Below, piece by piece: positions 7,090-14,738 of a DNA stretch of 47,533 nt. A model generated the notes under the pieces. That model saw nothing but the letters and a program-made list of their open reading frames with translations. It made no database searches and was not told where the DNA came from. How positions within the stretch are numbered: position 1 is the stretch's first letter; every line of letters begins with the position of its first letter. The position numbers were made by a program, and so were the translations under genes. The DNA is from Bradyrhizobium zhengyangense (GTDB lineage: Bacteria > Pseudomonadota > Alphaproteobacteria > Rhizobiales > Xanthobacteraceae). The stretch is taken from contig NZ_JAKLUA010000025.1 of assembly GCF_022012435.1 (NCBI RefSeq), positions 17,832 through 65,364 of the forward strand, in the 5' to 3' direction.

Positions 7090-7908
7090 TCACGCTGCTT
7101 GCAGTATCAATTCGCTCACGCGGTCTGGTGCATCGAGCATGGCCATGTGCCCAATGTCCGGCAGTTCAAATGTCGTCCAAGATTTGTCGCCCTTGCAGTC
7201 AGCTAGTGCCTTATCAAAGTGAGGCTGTGGAAATTCTGGGAGGCGGATGTATGTCTTCTTCGCCACCTTTTGGAGCGCGCCAGAAACCTTGATCGGTTGG
7301 AGATAGGTGCCGACTGGATGCGGCGTAACTTTAGACTCTGCAAATGCCCGGTCGCGTTCAGCAACAACAATGGGCGGAATCTTCGCCAATCCGTGAACGC
7401 CTGCCTCGCCCTTGTCAGCGGCCATCTGTATTGCTTTGCGAAACCCCTCGAATGCGAGGTCCGCCACCCGTTGTCCGTCGGTCGGAACAAAGGCATCAAG
7501 CCATACGACTGATGAGACGCGATCGCCGACGCTTTCGAGTGCGCCCGAGCCCACAAAACCTGCATAGGACCACGCCACAAGGCAGACGTTTTCAAGACTT
7601 TCCCATTTGATCAGGTTGACGACGTCGGCGATGTGGGTGTCCAGATTGATATCCTTGGTTAGTAAATGCGAGCGATCGGCTAAGCCCGTGAGTGACGGAG
7701 CGTACACTTTGTGGCCGCCCTGTTCGAGCCGGTCAGAGACTGGGCGCCATATCCAGCCGCCGCAAAACGCCCCACTGACGAAGACGAAGGTCTTTCGCGC
7801 CGATTGCGCGCGAGCGGCACCGATCAGGCCGGGGGTCGCCGCTGCCATCAGACCTCCAGCGGAAGCGTTACGAAGCAAGCGGCGGCGAGTAATGTGAGAC
7901 TTTGACAT
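7090..7908 (-). CDS. Tat-exported alpha/beta hydrolase (esterase-like)
   Basis: The 272-residue protein starts at ATG 7908, with GGGAG about 9 bp upstream; a longer frame extends upstream but lacks a ribosome-binding site. Residues 6-14 (ITRRRLLRN) and the hydrophobic run to AARAQ (residue 35) form a twin-arginine signal peptide. The mature part is an alpha/beta hydrolase: oxyanion region VSGAFCGGWIW, nucleophile Ser114 in the elbow AWSYAG (first G replaced by A), an Asp in WLDAFVP as possible acid, and His in DIGHMAM near the C-terminus. The overall pattern resembles plant methylesterase / hydroxynitrile-lyase-like hydrolases that are common in soil bacteria. The substrate is unknown. It is in tandem with, and 250 bp downstream of, the secreted cupin gene. 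Confidence 0.85.
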   Translation of the reverse strand: MSKSHITRRRLLRNASAGGLMAAATPGLIGAARAQSARKTFVFVSGAFCGGWIWRPVSDRLEQGGHKVYAPSLTGLADRSHLLTKDINLDTHIADVVNLIKWESLENVCLVAWSYAGFVGSGALESVGDRVSSVVWLDAFVPTDGQRVADLAFEGFRKAIQMAADKGEAGVHGLAKIPPIVVAERDRAFAESKVTPHPVGTYLQPIKVSGALQKVAKKTYIRLPEFPQPHFDKALADCKGDKSWTTFELPDIGHMAMLDAPDRVSELILQAA

Positions 7909-8157
7909 TACACGTATCTCCCTGTTTACGTAATCCACAACTCTTAGCTTTGGATTTTTGAAAAATTCGCAGGCGTAGTGAGTCGATGTTTCGCGGCATA
8001 CCGCCTCTATCAAAGAGGAAAGCCGGGCGATGTCAGCTTTGCTTTGAATTGTCTCAACGAAGGCCAAAGCGGGACGCCGTGAAGAAGTGGCTGGCCACCT
8101 CCGAAGTGGGGCGCACGGTTATCGTGCGCATCTTGTGCTGCCTAATGTGGATGGCCT

Positions 8158-8640
8158 TTAGCGAGACTTGCGCGGATCATCCGCAGGGTTCAGATAGTTA
8201 ATCCCTGTCGGTCCAACGCCGGTGATTTGAAAAATCACTTCCTCATCCTTTGTTTCGGCGAACTGCCAAACGTTTTGCGGCACGTTCGAGAACGTACCGG
8301 ACGGAAACGGCGTGAGCTTTGTTTCATCGACCTTGTCGCCAATCGCCGAATAGTAGGTCCCGGAGATAATTGTCCGCACGCGCTCGTCCGGGTGGGAATG
8401 CACAGGCAATTTGTAGTGCGGAGGAAGCTTCACGCGTATCGTGAACAAACCTGGCTTCCCGAGGCTGCCGTGCAGTATCGCGATTTGCGCCCCTTTTGGC
8501 AGCGAAGGCAGCGGAACCCATTTCATATCCGCGGGTGTAACGCGATCGTAGTCAGCCGATCGTTCTTGTGCTGTCGCGCCCGAAAGGTCGACGAGAACGA
8601 GCATGACAAGCAAACCAACCGTAGCTTTGAGAGGAGGCAT
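8158..8640 (-). CDS. Secreted cupin-domain protein
   Basis: The 160-residue product starts at ATG 8640, preceded by AGGAGCC about 8 bp away. It has a signal peptide (LLVMLVLVDLSGATAQ, cleaved around residue 26). The mature part is a single cupin barrel with the metal-binding motif PVHSHPDERVRTIISG (H-x-H-x3-E-type), a later conserved VWQFAETKDEEVIFQITG stretch and a C-terminal GINYLNP. Proteins of this kind bind a metal in the periplasm; a catalytic role is not shown. It is divergent from the first LuxR-type regulator, and the shared upstream region contains one of three TCACCC-N4-GGGTGA palindromes, suggesting it may be controlled by that regulator. Confidence 0.8.
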   Translation of the reverse strand: MPPLKATVGLLVMLVLVDLSGATAQERSADYDRVTPADMKWVPLPSLPKGAQIAILHGSLGKPGLFTIRVKLPPHYKLPVHSHPDERVRTIISGTYYSAIGDKVDETKLTPFPSGTFSNVPQNVWQFAETKDEEVIFQITGVGPTGINYLNPADDPRKSR

Positions 8641-9059
8641 CGTCGGCTCCTGTTCAGCAGAAAATAAGGCACATGCGTCTGTCGGATTAACCACAGTTCC
8701 ATCGTGTTCTTCGGCGGGATTTTGCTTGCCGTTGCCCGTTGGAACGCTCGGGCTCAATCGCCAGCGCAACCTGAGGTGTTGGAATGTTAGCACACCGAAG
8801 CGTCGATACGTCACCCGAACGGGTGAGAGGCCCGGTGCACAGGTCGGACCAAATACAACTCGCGAGCCGAGCCAAACGCCGTTCAGCAGCCGTTCCAGTG
8901 CCAACCGCCGAGATGATGCGGCCAATCGCCCGCCCGGAGACGAACGTTCTCGCGGTGCAATAACCGGGAGTATGTATATCTGCATGCCTAAGAATTAAGC
9001 GAGATTCCCGCGTGCCGATAATGTAATTTTCCATTGGAGCGTGCATATGGGGTCCGGTC
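8641..9059. promoter_or_regulatory. Divergent control region between cupin gene and first LuxR-type gene
   Basis: About 420 bp without a supportable gene. It contains the palindrome at 8811-8826 and must hold promoters for both directions. Upstream of the LuxR-type start a TTGGAG (9034-9039) is the only Shine-Dalgarno-like sequence, 20 bp before the TTG. Confidence 0.45.
8811..8826. promoter_or_regulatory. Palindrome TCACCC-GAAC-GGGTGA (candidate operator 1)
   Basis: A perfect 6-bp inverted repeat with a 4-bp spacer. The same arms and spacer length occur at 10382-10397 and 11635-11650, all around two paralogous LuxR-type regulators. This copy lies about 170 bp before the cupin start and 234 bp before the first regulator. 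Confidence 0.65.
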
Positions 9060-10211
9060 TTGAACGCCGAAATTCTCGATCTCATCTATGGCGCAATCGC
9101 CGATTCCGGACGCTGGAGCGAAGTTTTGGTCGGCATATCCGACTATCTGGGTGCGCTCGGCGGCATGCTTGCGCATGTTCCGCCGCTGGGGAGCCACCGC
9201 ACGCCGACCCAAATTCTCGGGCGCTTGCCTGAAGAGGCGTCCAAGACGTTCCGCGAACACTACGCTTGGAATCCCTGGACAGTGGCGATTACGAAGGTGC
9301 CCTTCGGCAAGGCCGTGAGCGCAAATTCCTTGATCGAGCCCGGGTTGATAGAGAAGACGGCGTTCTATGCCGACGTGCTGCAACCCTGGGGACACGCCGA
9401 CATCGTCGATATCAGTCATAAGGCGCTCGCCGCTGACGGCTTCGTCGGTGGCTTCGGCTTCTGCCTCTCCCAGCGCGCCGCCGAGCGAGCGGACGAATAT
9501 GTTCGCAAGCTCGACCCGCTCACGCCGCACTTGTGCCGTGCGTTCGAGGCGTCCCTATTGCTTGGCGCCCGGGCCGACGGCAAACGTCAACTGTCGACGA
9601 TTCTCCAGCTGATGCCGAATGCCGCACTGCTGCTCGACAGAGATGCCCGTATCGTGCAGGCCAATTCCGCCGCTGAAGCGCTGCTGCGCCACTCGGATGG
9701 CGTGGCCTTCAGCACCAACGGTCATTCGCAACTTGTCGCCGCGCTTCCGAGCGAACGTCAGGCGCTGTCCAAACTGATCAAGGAAGCCCTGGACGTGGCA
9801 AACGGCCGAGCCATGTCGCTATCGGGTTCAGAACCGATCCGCCTCAGCCGCCCAAACGGCGCCACGCCGCTGCTTGTCCTAGCAGTTCCGCTGCCTCGCC
9901 CGTCGTTTGCGTTCTGGGAGTTGGTGGCACCCGCGCGCATCATCATCGTAATCATCGATCAGGATGCCAAATCGCGGGTAAGAGCATCCCTGCTGCGATC
10001 TGCCTACGGCTTGACGACCGCCGAGGCCCGAGTGGCGCTGCTCCTTGCCAGCGGCATCAGCGGACGGCAGCTGACCGCCGCTCTCGGCGTTTCTCCTGAT
10101 ACGATCAAGACCCACCTGCGCCGATGTTTCGAGAAGACCGGGACGCGCTCACAGGCCGAGCTGTCGCGGGTTCTTGCGATGTTTCCGGCAGCCGGCGATG
10201 AAAAAGACTAA
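9060..10211 (+). CDS. LuxR-type HTH transcriptional regulator (paralogue 1)
   Basis: The 383-residue protein starts at TTG 9060. The upstream frame closes at a TAA (9024), no in-frame ATG exists nearby, and the aligned paralogue begins at the matching residue. Residues 1-180 form an effector region shared with the neighbour (EILDLIYGAIADSGRWSEVL). A PAS-like segment follows at about 185-300 (LLLDRDARIVQANSAAEALL). The C-terminus, from about residue 320, is a LuxR-type helix-turn-helix (LTTAEARVALLLASG, then GVSPDTIKTHLRRCFEKTGT). There is no receiver or autoinducer domain, so the signal is unknown. It is followed by a second, similar regulator and flanked by shared palindromes that are good candidates for its binding sites. 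Confidence 0.85.
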   Translation: MNAEILDLIYGAIADSGRWSEVLVGISDYLGALGGMLAHVPPLGSHRTPTQILGRLPEEASKTFREHYAWNPWTVAITKVPFGKAVSANSLIEPGLIEKTAFYADVLQPWGHADIVDISHKALAADGFVGGFGFCLSQRAAERADEYVRKLDPLTPHLCRAFEASLLLGARADGKRQLSTILQLMPNAALLLDRDARIVQANSAAEALLRHSDGVAFSTNGHSQLVAALPSERQALSKLIKEALDVANGRAMSLSGSEPIRLSRPNGATPLLVLAVPLPRPSFAFWELVAPARIIIVIIDQDAKSRVRASLLRSAYGLTTAEARVALLLASGISGRQLTAALGVSPDTIKTHLRRCFEKTGTRSQAELSRVLAMFPAAGDEKD

Positions 10212-10490
10212 GGTTTAGGGCGCTGATCGCACAGGTGCCATCGCCCGTCGTCGTTGTCTTAGCCCTCATGATCCGAATCCGGCAGCTTCTTCAAAACTAA
10301 ACCGCGATGTCCATCACCCGATTCAAATCGAAATAGCGTCGGGGCGGCGGGAACAACCTTTGATCGATCAGAATCTGGTCGTCACCCGATTGGGTGAGGC
10401 GCCATGACTTAAGTCGTGATATCGTCATGCCACGTCCTTAGATTGCCACCAACACCATTGGCTGTCGGCGGGCGAACGCGGGGGAGTATA
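10212..10490. promoter_or_regulatory. Intergenic region between the two LuxR-type genes
   Basis: About 280 bp with no gene. It contains an isolated half-site TCACCCGATT at 10314-10323 and the full palindrome at 10382-10397. GGGGAG at 10481-10486 is the ribosome-binding site for the second regulator. Confidence 0.5.
10382..10397. promoter_or_regulatory. Palindrome TCACCC-GATT-GGGTGA (candidate operator 2)
   Basis: It is identical in arms and spacing to the copies at 8811 and 11635. It sits 94 bp before the start codon of the second LuxR-type regulator, a normal distance for an operator, with a half-site 58 bp further upstream. Confidence 0.7.
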
Positions 10491-11624
10491 ATGAAGTTCT
10501 CCGGCGAAAAGATCGAGAGGGTGCTCGACCTGATCTATGATGCAGCAGCCGAGAACGATCTGTGGCCGCACGCTCTCACGGCGATCGCCGACCTGACGCG
10601 GAGCGAGGGCGGGATCCTGTTCGGCGTATCCCTCACCGCGGAACGGGTCTATTTCGATTTCAATGGCCGTCTGAACGAGGAGTGCAAGCGCGCCTTTCAG
10701 GAACGGCATATCCAGAATCCTTGGTCGCGCTACATGGCGCACCAGCCGACCGGACGGGTGGTGCTGTCGGACGAAGCGATTTCGTTGGAGGAGCTTCGGC
10801 GCTCCGCATTCTACGACGAGGTGCTGCGGCCGCAGCAGGTCGCGCACAACGGAATGATGGCGCTGGCGGTGCGCGACGACTTTCGCGCCGCTTTCAACAT
10901 GTGTCGTAGCGCGAGACAGGGCACGTTCGATCCGGGCGAGCAGCGGCTTCTGGCATGGCTGTCGCCGCATTTGTGCCGGTCGGTGACGCTTGGATTCCGG
11001 ATCGACGGCTACCTGGCCCTGCAGCAAGCAGCATTCGACGTCCTCGACCGGTTAGCCGACGGCGTCGCCGTGCTGGATCGCAAAGCGCGGGTGCTATTTG
11101 CCAATGCCGCTGCCCGCCGCATGGCCGCGGAAGGGATGTTGCGGCTGCATCAATCGATCAGCACCCATTCGCCCGCGCATTCACGGCGGCTCAACGAACT
11201 GATACGAGACGCGATCCAGGGGAACGCAGGCGGCGCAATGAGCCTGCCGCGCATCCTCGACGGTCGCCTTCTGACCATTCTCGTCTCCTCGATCCGCAGC
11301 AGGGATCTCGGCCGTTTGTCGGACGGGGGTGTGAAGGACGCGGCGGTGCTGCTGTTCGTTATCGATCCCGCCAACCGGCGCTCGCTTCCCCTCGGACAGA
11401 TCATGGACGTCTATGGCCTGACCCAGGCCGAGGCGCGCGTGGCGCTCGCAGCGTCCTCCGGCAACACCATTTTCGAGACGGCGCAATCGCTCGGTTTGTC
11501 TCCCAACACTATCAAGACGCATCTGCGCCGCGTCTTCGCAAAGACCGCGACCGGCCGTCAGGCCGAGCTCGCCGCCCTGGTCGCGGCGATCGGCAGCATG
11601 CGGATCGGCGAGACGGATTCCTGA
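10491..11624 (+). CDS. LuxR-type HTH transcriptional regulator (paralogue 2)
   Basis: The 377-residue protein starts at ATG 10491 with GGGGAG just upstream. It has the same build as the preceding gene: an N-terminal effector region (KIERVLDLIYDAAAENDLWP), a PAS-like middle (VAVLDRKARVLFANAAARRM) and a C-terminal LuxR-type helix-turn-helix (LTQAEARVALAASSG, GLSPNTIKTHLRRVFAKTAT). Similarity to paralogue 1 runs the full length, so the pair arose by tandem duplication. The FDFNGRLNEECKRAFQERHI block in the N-terminus may be part of the sensing region. A palindrome lies upstream and another lies 10 bp after the stop codon, before the membrane protein gene. Auto- and cross-regulation is likely but inferred. 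Confidence 0.85.
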   Translation: MKFSGEKIERVLDLIYDAAAENDLWPHALTAIADLTRSEGGILFGVSLTAERVYFDFNGRLNEECKRAFQERHIQNPWSRYMAHQPTGRVVLSDEAISLEELRRSAFYDEVLRPQQVAHNGMMALAVRDDFRAAFNMCRSARQGTFDPGEQRLLAWLSPHLCRSVTLGFRIDGYLALQQAAFDVLDRLADGVAVLDRKARVLFANAAARRMAAEGMLRLHQSISTHSPAHSRRLNELIRDAIQGNAGGAMSLPRILDGRLLTILVSSIRSRDLGRLSDGGVKDAAVLLFVIDPANRRSLPLGQIMDVYGLTQAEARVALAASSGNTIFETAQSLGLSPNTIKTHLRRVFAKTATGRQAELAALVAAIGSMRIGETDS

Positions 11625-11634
11625 CAGCGATGCG

Positions 11635-11650
11635 TCACCCGGCAGGGTGA
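11635..11650. promoter_or_regulatory. Palindrome TCACCC-GGCA-GGGTGA (candidate operator 3)
   Basis: The third copy starts 10 bp after the stop codon of the second regulator and lies 67 bp before the GTG of the small membrane protein gene. The spacer differs (GGCA against GAAC and GATT) while both arms are identical, which points to selection on the arms. Confidence 0.65.
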
Positions 11651-11716
11651 TGACGGCAGCGGCGCCAATCCCTAACGTTTCGCGCGAAGCACGTCCGGCT
11701 GTTCGTAGACCGCCGA

Positions 11717-12034
11717 GTGAAAATCGCAATGAGGTCTGCCGTGCGGTGGGTAGAGCTGGTCGGATACGTCGCCTCGTCGCTGGTGTTCCTCACCTTCTAC
11801 ATGCGACGAATGGTTCCGCTGCGGTTGGTCGCGCTTTGCAGCAACGTCGCCTTTCTGACCTACGCTTGCGCACTCCATCTTGCGCCCATCGCCATTCTCC
11901 ATAGCGCCCTGATTCCAGTGAACGTCATGAGGTTGGTCGGTGCATTGCGCGAGGGTACAGCACACCGCGGCGGTGGGGTGCGTCCGGTCGCTGCGAATAG
12001 ATGCCTGCCGGGCCGGTCAGAGGGCTCACGATGA
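11717..12034 (+). CDS. Small membrane protein of unknown function
   Basis: 105 residues from GTG 11717 (ATG 11729 is an alternative). The first ~70 residues hold two to three membrane segments (VGYVASSLVFLTFYM, LRLVALCSNVAFLTYACALH, and a third around LHSALIPVNVMRLV). This resembles the membrane domain found ahead of cyclic-nucleotide-binding domains in some rhizobial proteins. Here the C-terminal ~30 residues are arginine- and glycine-rich (GGGVRPVAANRCLPG) and no such domain follows, so it may be a truncated relative. It lies directly after the twin regulators and behind the third palindrome, and could be a target of them. No clear ribosome-binding site. Confidence 0.5.
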   Translation: MKIAMRSAVRWVELVGYVASSLVFLTFYMRRMVPLRLVALCSNVAFLTYACALHLAPIAILHSALIPVNVMRLVGALREGTAHRGGGVRPVAANRCLPGRSEGSR

Positions 12035-12315
12035 CGAAGACCTCCGACCGGTCGGTCCACATGCCTAGTCGCATCGACGGTTGCTCGTCCGACGCCCGAC
12101 GAGCCCGTACGGTTCGAGCGGCTCGACGCCACGGCATCATTCGAAAGGGGGGCATCTGGCGTGGCCGTTCGAAGGCCATCCGCCGAAGATGCACGAGCGG
12201 CGCGGGCCCGAACTGGACCGCGAGGTGGGGAGTGGCGCACGAACCTTCCGACTTTTTTATTGACCCGAAGGCGAACTGTTTTTCCGTAGAGCATTATCGA
12301 AAAAGGAATTTCAGC

Positions 12316-13089
12316 ATGTTTATTCTTACAAGCCGAGCCGATTGCAGGACAGGCCACGATCATTCAAGTGCAAGACGAATTAGCTGCTACTTCATGGCCT
12401 CAATGGTTGGTGCAGCCTGCGCGGTTCAATTTGCGGCCAGCGCGTCGGCCCAATGTGCAGCACGCTATGTCTTGCAGAACCAGCTAGAGTTGAAGACGCA
12501 CTCCGCCCCAGCGTCCCAAGAGCCTATCACGTCCGCCCGCGATGTTGTGACCTGGAAGACGATTACAATCGGAAACTTCGCCGATTCTCTTACACTACGC
12601 GACGAACTGGACAGTAAGGGCTGCAGCGTCGGCGGTCAGGCCGCCGAAATCCTTGCCCGGCCGGCGTTCACGGTTAGCTCGCACAAGACGCATGTGGAGC
12701 TTGTCAACCTGTCGCCAGCCCAGCTTGGGTTCACGTCCGACACCGTGACCCTGGCCAGCGTCTACACGCGCGCGCGCCAGCTCGGCTTTGAACTTGCTGC
12801 CGCCGAGATCGGCCCGCAGTTGCGTATCCAGTATCTCGACCAGCCCATAGGTGAATTTCTGATCATCGGAATGGAGCCGATCAAGACGTGGAGCGGTGAG
12901 CCGATCATTCTGGATGTGGCAAATGGCGGAGCCGGATTGATCCTCATCGCCCGGGACGGCAGAGCCGAAGCCGAGATACCGGTTACATCTCGGTTTATTT
13001 TTGCCCGATCCCATCAACCCGCAGCCAGCACCCAGCTCGTTGGAACCGGCAGCCGCACTTCTGCCGCTGTAAGCGGACTAACGCGTTAG
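12316..13089 (+). CDS. Exported protein of unknown function
   Basis: The 257-residue protein is taken from ATG 12316, which follows AAAAGGAAT by about 6 bp; the frame stays open further upstream, but that part is arginine-rich and does not look like protein. A signal peptide is visible after a polar stretch (CYFMASMVGAACAVQFAASASA, split here over residues 27-48, cleaved before QC). The mature part has regular mixed alpha/beta sequence (NLSPAQLGFTSDTVTLASVY, GFELAAAEIGPQLRIQYLDQ) and a motif EFLIIGMEPIKTWSGEPIIL. I do not recognise a family. It is probably periplasmic. The 280 bp before it is gene-free. Confidence 0.6.
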   Translation: MFILTSRADCRTGHDHSSARRISCYFMASMVGAACAVQFAASASAQCAARYVLQNQLELKTHSAPASQEPITSARDVVTWKTITIGNFADSLTLRDELDSKGCSVGGQAAEILARPAFTVSSHKTHVELVNLSPAQLGFTSDTVTLASVYTRARQLGFELAAAEIGPQLRIQYLDQPIGEFLIIGMEPIKTWSGEPIILDVANGGAGLILIARDGRAEAEIPVTSRFIFARSHQPAASTQLVGTGSRTSAAVSGLTR

Positions 13090-13363
13090 CGTCCGTGAAT
13101 GGCTACTTGTGGACTGTAGCTGCGGTATCACTTCACTCCAAGGTCTGTCTGCACCGGATTTGGAGAAAACTGAGACGCTTTCCAGGGGAGGCTTGCTGTC
13201 CAGCCGCAGCTTTCTTAACCGCAAACACTGAGAACGGGAGGGATTTGGGCTTTATGGAGACGCTCCCCTGCCTCGAACCTCCGACGTGTTGCGGGGTGAT
13301 GAGCCAGCCCTCTTTTGTTTCGGGCCGCGACGAATTTTACATAGTGATTTCAATAGTATATAA
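13090..13363. other. Gene-poor stretch before the cassette
   Basis: A short open frame (13095-13382) runs through this region into the left palindrome of the cassette but has no recognisable domain or ribosome-binding site. The last 20 bp (ATTTCAATAGTATATAAGTT) resemble the sequence just before the right palindrome (ATTTCAATTACATTTAAGTT), so the repeat unit is longer than the palindrome itself. Confidence 0.4.
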
Positions 13364-13424
13364 GTTCGTAGTTTTATTCTGAATGGCGCGCCAAATTGCC
13401 ACCATTCAGAATAAAACCGCGAAC
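13364..13424. repeat. Left 61-bp palindrome of the cassette
   Basis: Arms 13364-13386 and 13402-13424 (23 bp, two mismatches) surround a 15-bp centre, CGCGCCAAATTGCCA. The arms contain TTTTATTCTGAATGG and its complement. A directly repeated copy lies at 17883-17943. Confidence 0.85.
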
Positions 13425-13535
13425 CCGATGCCCTGGATCGGCCGATTGTGATCGGGCCCCTTTGCGCGGCTATCGGGCGAAGCAAAATTGCGTCAAGCTG
13501 ATATCGGATAATATTGGCGCAAGCCAATCTTCACG

Positions 13536-14738
13536 ATGACGCAAATGGACGCCCGAATTACCGAACTCGTGGCGCGGCTCTCGGCGCTGGAACGCGAGCG
13601 CGCGGAGATCTTAGCCGAGATCAACACCCTGCGATCGGTGCGGAGTGAAGAGGCTGCGGCTATCAACGCGGTCCCTTCGGCAAAAGCCGGCGATACTATC
13701 GACCGGAATTCGACGATCGAAAAGAAGATTGCTCTGTTTCGCCGGCTTTTCCGCGGCCGCTCAGACGTTTTCCCCGTCCGTTGGGAGAATCGCACGACGG
13801 GACGCAGCGGGTACGCACCTGCCTGTGCGAATGAGTGGCAGCGTGGGATTTGCGAAAAGCCAAGGGTCAAATGTTCGGCATGTGCAAATCAGGCATTCCA
13901 GGCCGTAGATGAAGTGTCGATAGAACGTCATCTACGCGGGACCGACGCGAATGGCGCCCCGTTCGTTATGGGTGTCTATCCGATGCTTGCAGATAACACT
14001 TGTTCGTTCCTGGCTGCAGATTTCGACGAAGGGGAGTGGCGAAGAGATGTCCTCGCTTTTAGGGAGACCTGCCAGCGCCACAAAATTCCCGTCGCCGTTG
14101 AGCGGTCGCGATCCGGAAACGGTGCTCATGCCTGGATTTTTTTCGAGGAATCGATATCAGCAGCGTCGGCGCGCCGTCTCGGGGCATTCCTTATCACTGA
14201 CACGATGGAGCGTGTCCCCGATATCGGCTTCGGATCCTACGATCGGCTTTTTCCGAGCCAGGATACTATGCCGGCGGGTGGGTTCGGCAATTTGATTGCC
14301 TTGCCGCTTCAGGGACTCGCGCGAACCTCTGGCAACAGCATGTTCATCGATGAATCTTGTTCGCCATATCTGGATCAATGGGCCTTCCTGTCAGCGATTG
14401 AACCTATGGCACGATCGAGGGTGGATCATCTAATCGAGGAAGCGAGCGCATCTGGAAAAATTCTCGGCGTACGCATTCCTCTCGTCGACGAAGACGAAGA
14501 GCCGTGGCTTGCCCCGCCGTCGCGCCGACGGCCACCGCCTGCAATAGACGGGCCACTACCAAGTACGATCACTGTCGTGCAGGCTGATCAGATTTACATT
14601 CAACGTCACGCGCTGCCACCCTCATTGATCGCGCGTCTTATTCGCCTTGCCGCGTTCCAAATCCGGAATTTTACGCCGCACAAGCCATGCGCCGATCCAC
14701 CCACGACAAGCCTCGGATCATCTCTTGCGCGGAGCTGA
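13536..14738 (+). CDS. TOTE-type archaeo-eukaryotic primase, N-terminal half of a frameshifted primase-helicase
   Basis: The start is ATG 13536. Residues 1-40 form a coiled coil (ELVARLSALERERAEILAEI). Around residues 85-120 lies a cysteine cluster (ACANEWQRGICEKPRVKCSA) fitting a zinc site. The primase core follows: metal-binding LAADFDEGEW near residue 165 and SGNGAHAWIF near 195, matching the DxD and sGxGxHxW patterns of TOTE primases, then LPSQ-like FPSQDTMPAGGFGNLIALPL. The last ~25 residues (IRNFTPHKPCADPP) are out of frame: a single A is missing from the run at 14659-14661. Adding it joins this half to the helicase below, giving ~827 residues. It would synthesise primers on DNA or RNA in a conflict or replication role. 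Cytosolic. Confidence 0.8.
   Translation: MTQMDARITELVARLSALERERAEILAEINTLRSVRSEEAAAINAVPSAKAGDTIDRNSTIEKKIALFRRLFRGRSDVFPVRWENRTTGRSGYAPACANEWQRGICEKPRVKCSACANQAFQAVDEVSIERHLRGTDANGAPFVMGVYPMLADNTCSFLAADFDEGEWRRDVLAFRETCQRHKIPVAVERSRSGNGAHAWIFFEESISAASARRLGAFLITDTMERVPDIGFGSYDRLFPSQDTMPAGGFGNLIALPLQGLARTSGNSMFIDESCSPYLDQWAFLSAIEPMARSRVDHLIEEASASGKILGVRIPLVDEDEEPWLAPPSRRRPPPAIDGPLPSTITVVQADQIYIQRHALPPSLIARLIRLAAFQIRNFTPHKPCADPPTTSLGSSLARS

Noticed and set aside
12001..12315. N-terminal extension of the exported protein
   Set aside because: Arginine-rich, no hydrophobic start; the signal peptide and ribosome-binding site point to ATG 12316.
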